Positions 6,855-13,949 of a stretch of DNA of 15,357 nucleotides are shown here, in pieces. This DNA comes from Actinobacteria bacterium UBA2286. Lineage in GTDB: Bacteria; Actinomycetota; Coriobacteriia; Anaerosomatales; Anaerosomataceae. The notes beneath the pieces were generated by a model. That model saw only the letters and a program-made list of their open reading frames with translations, was not told the origin of the DNA and did not search any database. How positions within the stretch are numbered: position 1 is the stretch's first letter; each line of letters opens with the position of its first letter. The stretch covers positions 178,892 through 194,248 of the forward strand of contig DDWM01000049.1 of assembly GCA_002345925.1 (NCBI GenBank). Reading direction: 5' to 3'. The translations under genes were made by a program, and so were the position numbers.

Positions 6855-7247
6855 TCAGCGACTTGCCATCGCGGTCTCCGACGCGGCTTCGCCGGGGACC
6901 CTGAGCAGCTGGCCTTGCTGTAGCCCACTGTCCGCAAGATCGTTGTTCAGCCGAATAGCCGCTACAGTCTCAGCGGTCGAGAGTCCCTCGATCGGGTGGG
7001 ATTTCGCAATGCCCCAAAGAGTTTCAGCTTCAGTGACCTTGATCGTCACAGTCGACGGCCAAGATGTGACACGCGTTCGGATGCCGGGGTAAAGCGCAAC
7101 AGCTGCGATGCACACAACGGCAATGGACAGGATTGCGCACTCGGCGAAGGTGAGCCGTCGCGGGTGCGTCTCACTGCCGATTGCGACGGATCGCTTGCGG
7201 CGTTCATTTGTTCCGGATGTTGAAACAACTGCGCTGTGGTTCTGCAT
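6855..7247 (-). CDS. Membrane-anchored LysM protein, candidate SOS cell-division inhibitor
   Basis: The 130-residue protein has a basic cytoplasmic N-terminus (to about 33), one membrane segment (about 36-54), and a LysM peptidoglycan-binding domain outside the membrane (about 68-117, TLWGIAKSHP to LLRVP). The ATG has GGGGGAG six bases upstream. It is divergent from lexA, and two LexA boxes overlap its candidate promoter. B. subtilis YneA, S. aureus SosA and M. tuberculosis Rv2719c share the size, TM-LysM layout and lexA adjacency; YneA and SosA delay division after DNA damage. That role here is inference from layout and context, since sequence similarity in this group is low. A plain cell-wall LysM protein is the alternative. 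The downstream gene is nrdR, with no terminator seen between. Confidence 0.82.
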   Translation of the reverse strand: MQNHSAVVSTSGTNERRKRSVAIGSETHPRRLTFAECAILSIAVVCIAAVALYPGIRTRVTSWPSTVTIKVTEAETLWGIAKSHPIEGLSTAETVAAIRLNNDLADSGLQQGQLLRVPGEAASETAMASR

Positions 7248-7325
7248 GATGTACTCCCCCTTGCCGGGTCCGTTCTGTCTGCCCGGAAGGTATCAGGCGG
7301 GTCTGACATTAAACGGGCGGAAAGC

Positions 7326-7337
7326 GAACATATGTTC
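7326..7337. promoter_or_regulatory. LexA (SOS) box 1
   Basis: GAACATATGTTC is a perfect dyad of the Gram-positive GAAC-N4-GTTC type, flanked by C as in the B. subtilis consensus CGAACRNRYGTTYG. It lies just downstream of the predicted -10 of the LysM gene, a position where LexA would block initiation or early elongation. Confidence 0.92.
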
Positions 7338-7346
7338 TGTATTAAC

Positions 7347-7374
7347 TATATACGAACACGTGTTCGTTATGCAA
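7347..7374 (-). promoter_or_regulatory. Predicted promoter of the LysM gene
   Basis: On the minus strand, TTGCAT (7369-7374) and TATATA (7347-7352) are separated by 16 bases, a good sigma-A type promoter. LexA box 2 fills the spacer and box 1 lies at the likely start site, so this promoter should be tightly SOS-controlled. The predicted untranslated leader is about 90 bases. Confidence 0.65.
7354..7365. promoter_or_regulatory. LexA (SOS) box 2
   Basis: GAACACGTGTTC is a perfect dyad, flanked by C and G to give CGAACACGTGTTCG, a full match to the B. subtilis consensus. It is 28 bp from box 1 (start to start) and sits between the -35 and -10 of the LysM-gene promoter. Confidence 0.94.
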
Positions 7375-7384
7375 CACAAAAAGC

Positions 7385-7396
7385 GAACGCATGTTT
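7385..7396. promoter_or_regulatory. LexA (SOS) box 3, at the lexA promoter
   Basis: GAACGCATGTTT has one mismatch to the GAAC-N4-GTTC dyad but fits CGAACRNRYGTTYG except the Y position allows T, reading CGAACGCATGTTTG. It starts 31 bp from box 2 and overlaps the predicted -35 of lexA by two bases, fitting autorepression. Confidence 0.88.
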
Positions 7397-7423
7397 GCGC
7401 CAACAGCGGGGACGTCGTACACT
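7395..7423 (+). promoter_or_regulatory. Predicted promoter of lexA
   Basis: TTGCGC (7395-7400) and TACACT (7418-7423) are spaced by 17 bases. Transcription would begin near 7430, leaving a leader of about 29 bases with a GGGGGA ribosome binding site before the ATG. LexA box 3 overlaps the -35. Confidence 0.65.
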
Positions 7424-7458
7424 GGGGAAGTCAATGCGCTATCGGTCAGGGGGACTTG

Positions 7459-8085
7459 ATGGAATACCGCTCCGAGCTAACAAAGCGTCAGCGGCAGATA
7501 CTCGATTTCATCCGCGCGGAGGTACACCGCTGCGGCTATCCCCCGTCGGTTCGTGAGATCGGTGAGGCAATCGGGCTCTCTTCGTCATCCACAGTTCACT
7601 CGCATCTTTCCGCACTTGAAGCCAAGGGCTTCTTGAGGCGTGATCCGAGCAAGCCGCGCGCGCTTGAGGTACTCGACTATCGCGACACTGAGCGTGGAGT
7701 CGACTACGCGAAGGTTCAGGCAGTTCCGCTTCTCGGCTCGGTTGCGGCAGGCGCCCCTATTCTCGCTGCCGAGAACATCGAGGGAACAGTCTCGCTTCCC
7801 GCTGAGATCGGTGGAGCCGAGTCGACCTTCATCTTGCGGGTGAAGGGCGAGAGCATGATCGAGGCGGGTATCCTCGACGGTGATTTTGTTGTCGTCCGCC
7901 AGCAGCCGACCGCTATCAACGGCGATGTTGTCGTCGCAATGATCGATGAGGAAGCAACCGTGAAGCGGTACTTCAGGGAGGCTGACCGGATTCGACTTCA
8001 GCCGGAGAACTCATCGATGGAGCCGATATATTCCCGAGATGTCACTATCCTGGGCAAGGTCGTTGCGCTCTTCAGAAGGCTGTAA
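7459..8085 (+). CDS. lexA: LexA repressor, SOS regulator with self-cleaving peptidase domain
   Basis: This 208-residue protein represses DNA-damage genes and self-cleaves when stimulated by RecA filaments. It has an N-terminal winged helix-turn-helix (about 28-70, PPSVREIGEAIGLSSSSTVHSHL), the Ala97-Gly98 cleavage site in VAAGAPIL, and the S24-type catalytic dyad Ser132 (GESM) and Lys169 (VKRYF). The ATG is preferred because it gives the family length and has GGGGGA five bases upstream; the open frame extends further 5' but only across the promoter and operator region. It is the only plus-strand gene here, divergent from the LysM gene and convergent with hflX with three bases between their stop codons. 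Confidence 0.98.
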   Translation: MEYRSELTKRQRQILDFIRAEVHRCGYPPSVREIGEAIGLSSSSTVHSHLSALEAKGFLRRDPSKPRALEVLDYRDTERGVDYAKVQAVPLLGSVAAGAPILAAENIEGTVSLPAEIGGAESTFILRVKGESMIEAGILDGDFVVVRQQPTAINGDVVVAMIDEEATVKRYFREADRIRLQPENSSMEPIYSRDVTILGKVVALFRRL

Positions 8086-8088
8086 CAG

Positions 8089-9399
8089 CTACTTCGCGGC
8101 GTCTTCTTGCTCCATGGATGCGAATTGGGCCGCTACGCTTGCGCTGGCCTTCAGCACCAGGTGGGTGCCTTCGCCGGTATGCTCCTCAGAGATGATGTGC
8201 GCGCGCTCATGGGCGAGGCGCACCAGGTCCCCCCTCGTATATGGCACCAGAACCTCAATGGTGTCCTCAGACCGAGATGCCTCGGCCGAAATGTGCTCGA
8301 GAAGGTCCGCCAGTCCCATTCCGGTGGCGCCTGAAACGCAAACGGCGTTCGGTGAGCTTCGTCGCAGCCTCGCCAGATCGTCATCAGCGAGAAGGTCGCA
8401 CTTGTTATAGACGAGCATCTGAGGTCTGCCGGCCGCTTCTATCTCGCCGAGAACCTCATGGACCGCAGCCAACTGAGCCTTTGCCTGAGGGTCTGAGGCG
8501 TCCACAACATGCAGCTGCAAGTCGGCTTCGCGCACCTCGTCCAATGTGGACTTGAACGCATCAACAAGTCCATGTGGCAGTTTGTTGATGAATCCGACTG
8601 TGTCAGTGAGTGTGACCTCCCTGCCCTCGGGCAGGTCGAGCCTCCGCGTAGTCGCGTCGAGTGTGGCGAACAACTTGTCCTCGACGAGCACGCCGGCGCT
8701 AGTCAGCGCATTCAGGATCGTTGACTTCCCGGCATTGGTATAACCGACGAGAGCAATGCGCATGATGCCGGAGTCAGTGCGCGAGTGGCGTTGTGTTTCC
8801 CGGTACTTCGAGACGGTCTTGAGCTCACGCTTGAGCTCTGAGATGCGCCTTCTGGCGAGGCGTCGGTCAGTCTCAAGCTGAGACTCGCCTGCTCCAAATC
8901 GTGCGCCCCTGCCGCCACCGAGCCGCTCCTTCTCCAGGTGGCCCCACATGCCGCGCAGCCGGGGCAACATATACTCCAGGCGAGCTAGCTCAACCTGGAG
9001 TTTACCTTCACGGCTCATAGCATGAAGCGCGAATATCTCGAGAATCAGTGCCGTACGATCGATCACGCGTACATTCGGCAGCTGGGTCTCAAGATTGGAC
9101 TGCTGGCTAGGCGTGAGCTCCTCGTCGAAGATCACGAGGTTGGCGTCGCTCTCGGCGGCCCTAAGGGCTACCTCTTCGACTTTCCCGCTACCGATGAACG
9201 TGCGACCGTCAGGGCGGTCCAGTCGCTGCGTGACGGTGTCCACGACCCGCGCGCCGGCGGTATCGGCAAGTCGCTCGAGTTCGGCTAGATCCTCTTCTAT
9301 AGTCCAGCCTGTGGAGCGCGACCGGTCGACGCCAACTAGCAGCGCCCGATCCGGTGCGTCATCCACAATCTGGTACAGTTCGGTCTTTGTATCGCTCAT
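8089..9399 (-). CDS. hflX: GTPase HflX, ribosome-associated
   Basis: HflX is a cytosolic GTPase that binds the 50S subunit and, in E. coli, splits stalled or heat-damaged ribosomes. The 436-residue protein has the HflX-specific N-terminal domain, including the glycine-rich GGGRGARFGAGESQLETDRR stretch (about 161-180), followed by the G domain: G1 GYTNAGKST (219-227), G3 DTVG (266-269), G4 NKCD (332-335) and G5 SGATG further on. Length matches the family. The ATG start lies 32 bases after the dapL stop and has only a weak ribosome binding site. It is the last gene of the right-hand minus-strand series, and its stop is three bases from that of convergent lexA. The neighbourhood parallels that of hflX in mycobacteria. 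Confidence 0.97.
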   Translation of the reverse strand: MSDTKTELYQIVDDAPDRALLVGVDRSRSTGWTIEEDLAELERLADTAGARVVDTVTQRLDRPDGRTFIGSGKVEEVALRAAESDANLVIFDEELTPSQQSNLETQLPNVRVIDRTALILEIFALHAMSREGKLQVELARLEYMLPRLRGMWGHLEKERLGGGRGARFGAGESQLETDRRLARRRISELKRELKTVSKYRETQRHSRTDSGIMRIALVGYTNAGKSTILNALTSAGVLVEDKLFATLDATTRRLDLPEGREVTLTDTVGFINKLPHGLVDAFKSTLDEVREADLQLHVVDASDPQAKAQLAAVHEVLGEIEAAGRPQMLVYNKCDLLADDDLARLRRSSPNAVCVSGATGMGLADLLEHISAEASRSEDTIEVLVPYTRGDLVRLAHERAHIISEEHTGEGTHLVLKASASVAAQFASMEQEDAAK

Positions 9400-9431
9400 C
9401 AGGGCGGCTGAAGCGCCGCGCCTCCTCTTAG

Positions 9432-10589
9432 CTACAGGGTGTTCTTGATGCGCTCGATGGCCTCTTCGAGGCGATCGTCAGGCGTGGTGAGGCTGATACG
9501 GATGTACCCTTCACCGCTTGGACCGTAAGCGCTACCCGGTGCAACGATGACGTTCGCTTCATCCAAGACCTTCGCGGCAAACGATGCCGAGGTGAATCCG
9601 GCCGGCACCTTTGCCCACACGTAGATGGTTGCCTTTGGCATTGCGGCCTCGAGGCCGATCTTGCCGAGCGCTTCCATAACGAGATCGCGGCGGCGCTGGT
9701 ACATGCTATTGAGTTCGACGATGGAGTCCTGCGGGCCGTTAAGCGCCTCGATTGCTGCGTCCTGCACGGCTGTGAACACGCCAGAGTCGATATTGCTCTT
9801 GACGGTGCCGAACGCCTTGATGGCGGCGGCGTTTCCGACGGCGAAAGCGACACGCCAGCCGGTCATGTTGTACGCCTTGCTACAGCTGAAGAGCTCGATC
9901 GCGACGTCCTTTGCGCCCGGGCGCTCCATCAGGCACGGTGGCTTGTAACCATCGTAACCGATCTCCGAATACGCGTTGTCGTGAATGAGGAGAAGGTCAT
10001 GCTCTTTGGCGAACGCGATCGCGCGGTCGAAGTACTCCGGCGTTGCGATTGCCGAGGTTGGGTTGTTCGGGTACGAGAGGAACATCATCTTCGCCTTCGC
10101 GAGGATGTCTGCCGGCGTGCTCTCAAAGTCAGCGAGGAAGCCGTTCTCCTCGGTCATCGGCATCCAGTGTGTCAGTCCGCCGGCGAGAATGCCGCCGGTG
10201 TGGTAGACCGGGTAGCCGCAGCCGGGTACCAGCGTGTACTCGCCCGGGTCGACGAATGCGAGAAACAGGTGGGCGATGCCCTCCTTGCTTCCGATGAGTG
10301 CGAGCGTCTCAGTCTCAGGGCTCACATCAACACCGAATCGATCCATCATCCACTTCGAGGCAGCCTGGCGGTACGGCTTAGAGCCTACGTATGACGGATA
10401 CTGGTGATTCTTCGGGTTACGAATGGCCTCGGCCATCGCATCCACGATGTGATCGGGAGTCGGAGTGTCGGGATCACCAATGCCGAGGGAGATGACATCG
10501 ATACCCTGCGCCTGCTTCGCCTCCTTCTTACGGTCGATCTCGGCGAACAGATACGGCGGCAGATTGGCGATGCGCTGAGCGGTCCTCAC
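9432..10589 (-). CDS. dapL: LL-diaminopimelate aminotransferase
   Basis: DapL is a PLP enzyme that converts tetrahydrodipicolinate directly to LL-diaminopimelate, bypassing the acylated intermediates of the DapD/DapC/DapE route. The 385-residue class I aminotransferase shows LPPYLFAEIDRKK near the N-terminus, GIGDPD (36-41), SYPNNPT (172-178), HDNAYSE (203-209) and the PLP lysine at about Lys238 in SCSKAYNMTGWR. The N-terminal motif and the neighbouring dapF favour DapL over other aspartate-family aminotransferases, but this is a family-level call. The GTG start has AAGGGGAG seven bases upstream; a much longer open frame upstream runs into dapF out of phase and is not coding. It follows dapF by 101 bases. 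Confidence 0.86.
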   Translation of the reverse strand: MRTAQRIANLPPYLFAEIDRKKEAKQAQGIDVISLGIGDPDTPTPDHIVDAMAEAIRNPKNHQYPSYVGSKPYRQAASKWMMDRFGVDVSPETETLALIGSKEGIAHLFLAFVDPGEYTLVPGCGYPVYHTGGILAGGLTHWMPMTEENGFLADFESTPADILAKAKMMFLSYPNNPTSAIATPEYFDRAIAFAKEHDLLLIHDNAYSEIGYDGYKPPCLMERPGAKDVAIELFSCSKAYNMTGWRVAFAVGNAAAIKAFGTVKSNIDSGVFTAVQDAAIEALNGPQDSIVELNSMYQRRRDLVMEALGKIGLEAAMPKATIYVWAKVPAGFTSASFAAKVLDEANVIVAPGSAYGPSGEGYIRISLTTPDDRLEEAIERIKNTL

Positions 10590-10690
10590 GGTGTGGCTCC
10601 CCTTCAATTGGGTCGGCGTTCGGAACATGGTAGCAGAAGCCCGATGCCCGTGCGGGCTCAGGGCCTGAACTCGGGAAGAACAATCAAGAC
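10590..10690 (-). other. Intergenic gap between dapF and dapL with a short dyad
   Basis: This 101-base gap is the longest within the right-hand series. It holds an AGCCCG/CGGGCT inverted repeat (10638-10658, 9-base loop) without a following U-run, so not a clear terminator. On the minus strand TACCAT occurs as an actinobacterial-type -10, but no matching -35 was seen. A separate promoter for dapL is possible but not shown. Confidence 0.3.
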
Positions 10691-11563
10691 CTAGGCCTCT
10701 TCGTCCACTTCCGGCAGGCTGATCGTGCCGGTGAACACCTCGGCTGCCGAGCCGGTCATGTAGACCCGGTCGTCCTCGTGCCAGCGGATGAGCAGGTCGC
10801 CACCGGGAAGCTCGATGGTCGCACTGCGTCCGGTCCGGCAGCTGAGAACTCCTGCGACGAGTGTTGCGCAGGCACCTGTGCCGCATGCCAGCGTCTCGCC
10901 GCAGCCACGCTCCCAGACGCGAAGGCGAATCGTCTCTGCATCGATGAGCTGTGCGAATTCGACGTTCGTCTGCTTCGGGAATGCTTCGTGTGTCTCAATC
11001 ACCGGTCCAAGAGTCGTGACCGGTGCGGTATCGACATCGTCGACCCATAGGATCGCATGTGGGTTGCCCATGCTCACAGCGGTAACCCCAAACGTACCGA
11101 GTTCGGTCTCCAGAGGACAGTCATAGACCATCTCGCCTGAGAATGTGGTCGGTATAGCCGCAGGTGCCAGCACCGGTTCGCCCATATCGACGGTCGCCGA
11201 GTACAGCTTGCCCTCGTAGTCCCGCGTGAAAGTGACAGGTTTCAGACCCCCGAGGGTCTGAATCACGAGAGAATCGACCTCGGCGCTGATGAGTCCATGG
11301 TCGACCACGTACTTTGCGAAGCAGCGGGCGCCGTTGCCACACATCTCGGCAAGCGATCCGTCTGAATTGTGGTAATGCATGTAGAAATCAGCAGTCGGTG
11401 CAGTTGCCGGACGGACAAGGATCACGCCGTCGGCACCGACTCCGAAGTTGCGGTCACACAGCCATGCGACCGCACCGGCATCGAGGTCCCACTGCTCGTT
11501 GAGGTCCTCGATGAAGATGAAGTCATTGCCGAGGCCGTTCATCTTGGTGAACGTGAGATTCAC
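10691..11563 (-). CDS. dapF: Diaminopimelate epimerase
   Basis: DapF interconverts LL- and meso-diaminopimelate, the last step before peptidoglycan crosslinking use or decarboxylation to lysine. The 290-residue protein has MNGLGNDF (8-15) and the two catalytic cysteines in EMCGNGAR (Cys75) and CGETLACGTGA (Cys227), so the PLP-independent two-base mechanism is intact. The GTG start has AAGGGA six bases upstream and gives the conserved N-terminus; a TTG five codons earlier overlaps the miaA stop and is less likely. It follows miaA by 11 bases and precedes dapL, its immediate pathway predecessor. DapF next to miaA and hflX is an arrangement shared with mycobacteria. Confidence 0.97.
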   Translation of the reverse strand: MNLTFTKMNGLGNDFIFIEDLNEQWDLDAGAVAWLCDRNFGVGADGVILVRPATAPTADFYMHYHNSDGSLAEMCGNGARCFAKYVVDHGLISAEVDSLVIQTLGGLKPVTFTRDYEGKLYSATVDMGEPVLAPAAIPTTFSGEMVYDCPLETELGTFGVTAVSMGNPHAILWVDDVDTAPVTTLGPVIETHEAFPKQTNVEFAQLIDAETIRLRVWERGCGETLACGTGACATLVAGVLSCRTGRSATIELPGGDLLIRWHEDDRVYMTGSAAEVFTGTISLPEVDEEA

Positions 11564-11574
11564 GTGTGATCCCT

Positions 11575-12549
11575 TCAATCGGTCGGGTTCTGGCGTTTTG
11601 CACCTACCGAGGATTCTACCAGCTGCAGTACCTTGGCGGTCGTCTCGGCGCCTGACAGGTCGGTTACGTCAAGCCACTGGATACGCGGATCGCCGCGAAA
11701 CCAGGTCAGCTGTCGCTTGGCATATCTGCGCGTGGCCTGCTTGATGGCTGCGGCTGCCTCGGCGAGCGTGCTCTCCCCTTCTAGCACGCAGACCAGCTCT
11801 TTGTAGCCGATCGCCTGGGTGGCCGTAAGTGCTTCCCGGTATCCTGCCGAGAGCAGGTCAGCGACCTCGGCTGCAAGGCCGACGTCGAGCATGGCGTCTA
11901 CGCGTGCTTCGATGCGCTCATACAGCGATGAGCGCTCCATCGTGAGTCCCACGAAGACGGTCGGGTACCACGATGTGCGCTCGGCGAAGCTTGCGGCTTG
12001 ATCGGCATATGACGCGCCGTTCTCGGCCATCTCAAGAGCCCGTATGACCCTACGTGAGTTGTTGGGATGGATAGCGGCCGCGGCGACCGGGTCAGCCTCG
12101 GCGAGCCGCGCATGCAGCGCATCGGGCCCGATTTCAGCGGCAAGCGCCTCAAGTCTGGCGCGTGAGGGCGAGGCAAGCTCACCAACCGGGAAGCTCCAGT
12201 CATCGAGAGCGGCGCGTACATAGAGGCCGGTGCCGCCGCACATGACCGGCATGTGGTTGCGCGAAGCGATGCTGTCGATTGCTGAGCGTGCGTCGCGCTG
12301 GAAGAGCGCCGCCGAGTATGGCGAGCCCGGCTCGACCAGATCGATGCAGTGGTACGGCACGCGTCGCGCTTCCGGCGCCGCTTTCGCGGTTCCGATGTCC
12401 ATGCCTCGGTAGATCTGCATCGAGTCGGCGCTGACGACCTCTCCGTTCAACGCGAGTGCGATCTGCTCGGCAGCCTCGGTCTTGCCGACGGCCGTGGGAC
12501 CGACGACTGCGATCACTGTTGGTCGATATTGGTTCGTGTTCGAGTCCAT
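11575..12549 (-). CDS. miaA: tRNA dimethylallyltransferase
   Basis: MiaA transfers the isopentenyl group of dimethylallyl diphosphate to N6 of A37 in tRNAs that read codons starting with U. The 324-residue protein has the P-loop GPTAVGKT near the N-terminus, DSMQIYRGMDIGTAK after it, GGTGLY in the middle, AIGYKE, and the C-terminal TRRYAKRQLTWFR, all typical. The ATG with AAGG five bases upstream is preferred to a GTG two codons earlier. It starts 7 bases after the stop of the MEMO-AMMECR1 gene and ends 11 bases before dapF, so cotranscription is likely. Its product i6A37 is the substrate of MiaB, encoded two genes upstream. Confidence 0.97.
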   Translation of the reverse strand: MDSNTNQYRPTVIAVVGPTAVGKTEAAEQIALALNGEVVSADSMQIYRGMDIGTAKAAPEARRVPYHCIDLVEPGSPYSAALFQRDARSAIDSIASRNHMPVMCGGTGLYVRAALDDWSFPVGELASPSRARLEALAAEIGPDALHARLAEADPVAAAAIHPNNSRRVIRALEMAENGASYADQAASFAERTSWYPTVFVGLTMERSSLYERIEARVDAMLDVGLAAEVADLLSAGYREALTATQAIGYKELVCVLEGESTLAEAAAAIKQATRRYAKRQLTWFRGDPRIQWLDVTDLSGAETTAKVLQLVESSVGAKRQNPTD

Positions 12550-12556
12550 TGTCACC

Positions 12557-13918
12557 TTAGTGGTAGCGGTCTACGAGGAAGCGTTCCAGGTGTACACGTT
12601 CGCCAGAAGCGATGCCAGCTTTGCGCATGGCGATGTCGATCTGCTGCTCTGGTGTGTCGACACCCTCGAGGTCCGGCAGCAGGAGGCCACGACGCCAATC
12701 AGCAGTGACGATTACCCCATAGCGCGCAGGGTCGAGCTCGTCGAAGGTGCATGGCTCGGGTCTATGGAGCACGTCAACTGAGATCTCGAGGTCTTGAAGC
12801 TCTTGAGCCGTCAGCTCCGGGAATCGCGGGTCCTCGGTTGCTGCCTGAATCGCATTGTGGATGATCTCCTCGGCAAGCGTTTCTGCAGTCGGCGCTATCG
12901 TTCCGATGCAGCCCCTCAGGTTGTGTTGCCTGTGGAGGCTCACGAAAGCACCGGCCTGAGTGTCGAGTAGCCCCTCGGGCTTGCCCGCTTCGATCATGCG
13001 GCGTTCGCGCACATATGTGTTCACTGCTCGGCGCGCAAGTGCTACCGGATCTGACTCCGTATCGCCCGCCATGCCACCCTTGTGTCCGGATTCAGGAGTG
13101 AGCAGCGAGTCTAGTAGAGCAGGTGAACCTGCGATCGCCGTCATATAGCCGACGCCCCACGGGCCTTCGTAGGCCAGCACCTTGGCGGCTGCGTCGGGAA
13201 TCACCCCGCCGAGCGTGATGAACGAGCGAAGGCCGCACTCGCCCGCCGCTTCGACCAGCAGCGGGTCCATGTGCATCAGGCCCTCGAAGTCCCCGTCTTC
13301 GATGAGTTGCACGAGCGAGTGGTCGAACTCCGCGGCCCGGGGTGAGAACCCCGCGGGCGCGCCTGGCTTGAGTCGGTGACTGCAGTCTCCGCTTGCGACA
13401 AAAGCGATGCGACGACCAAGCTGCTCGGCAACCTCGGCTATGATCTGGCCGAGGCGTCTGTGGAGTTGGTGCGGCAGCCATGAGAGAGATAGATTCACGA
13501 TCGGCCAGCGCCCGGCCGGATCAAGGAAGCTCATGGGCACGAGAACGCCGTGATCAAGGAGTCCAGACTCCATGCTTCGCGAGGCACCACGATCGATGCT
13601 ACCGATTCCCTCGGAATCGAGAGCCGCGAGCAGCGCTCGGGCGAATTCGACGTCGGTCGAGTAAGAGAGGCGGGTTCCGCCAGCGCCGAATCGGTCGAAT
13701 GTACCGCTTGTGTGTTCGGCTGTTTCCACCAGGAACGCGTCTTGAGCAGCAGGACTATGCGGCGACATTATGACTATCGTTTGTGGGGCAAAACGCTCAA
13801 GCATCAACGCTGCCTGATGCATTGCTTCGGCCGATGCAGAAGTGACCTGTGAGTCACGGCCGCCGACGGCTTCAACCATGATCGGCGGATGTGGTGCGAT
13901 GATTCCGAGGATATCCAT
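12557..13918 (-). CDS. AmmeMemoRadiSam family protein: MEMO/LigB-like domain fused to AMMECR1 domain
   Basis: The 453-residue protein has two domains. Residues 1-265 are a class III extradiol-dioxygenase-like (LigB/MEMO) domain, with candidate metal ligands His10 (APHPP), His54 (SPHSP), His181 (DCSHR) and a Glu227-Cys228 pair. These roughly match the order of His49, His81, His192 and Cys244 of human MEMO1. Residues about 290-453 are an AMMECR1 domain with its LRGCIG motif (334-339). Such proteins occur as the A and B components of the AmmeMemoRadiSam set, whose biochemical role is unknown; the radical-SAM member is not in this window. The ATG has GGAGG eight bases upstream. It lies between miaB (31 bases) and miaA (7 bases), so a link to tRNA modification is conceivable but unproven. 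Confidence 0.9.
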   Translation of the reverse strand: MDILGIIAPHPPIMVEAVGGRDSQVTSASAEAMHQAALMLERFAPQTIVIMSPHSPAAQDAFLVETAEHTSGTFDRFGAGGTRLSYSTDVEFARALLAALDSEGIGSIDRGASRSMESGLLDHGVLVPMSFLDPAGRWPIVNLSLSWLPHQLHRRLGQIIAEVAEQLGRRIAFVASGDCSHRLKPGAPAGFSPRAAEFDHSLVQLIEDGDFEGLMHMDPLLVEAAGECGLRSFITLGGVIPDAAAKVLAYEGPWGVGYMTAIAGSPALLDSLLTPESGHKGGMAGDTESDPVALARRAVNTYVRERRMIEAGKPEGLLDTQAGAFVSLHRQHNLRGCIGTIAPTAETLAEEIIHNAIQAATEDPRFPELTAQELQDLEISVDVLHRPEPCTFDELDPARYGVIVTADWRRGLLLPDLEGVDTPEQQIDIAMRKAGIASGERVHLERFLVDRYH

Positions 13919-13949
13919 GCTGAACACCTCCAGGGCTCTAAGTGCGTTC

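Noticed and set aside
7108..7458. N-terminal extension of LexA by 117 residues
   Set aside because: The extension covers the promoter, three LexA boxes and part of the LysM gene on the other strand. The internal ATG has a strong ribosome binding site and gives normal LexA length.
10638..10658. Intrinsic terminator after dapF
   Set aside because: The 6-bp GC-rich stem is not followed by a U-run on either strand.
10590..10886. N-terminal extension of DapL by 99 residues
   Set aside because: It overlaps the 3' end of dapF in another frame, with no domain content. The GTG at 10589 has a good ribosome binding site and family-typical N-terminus.
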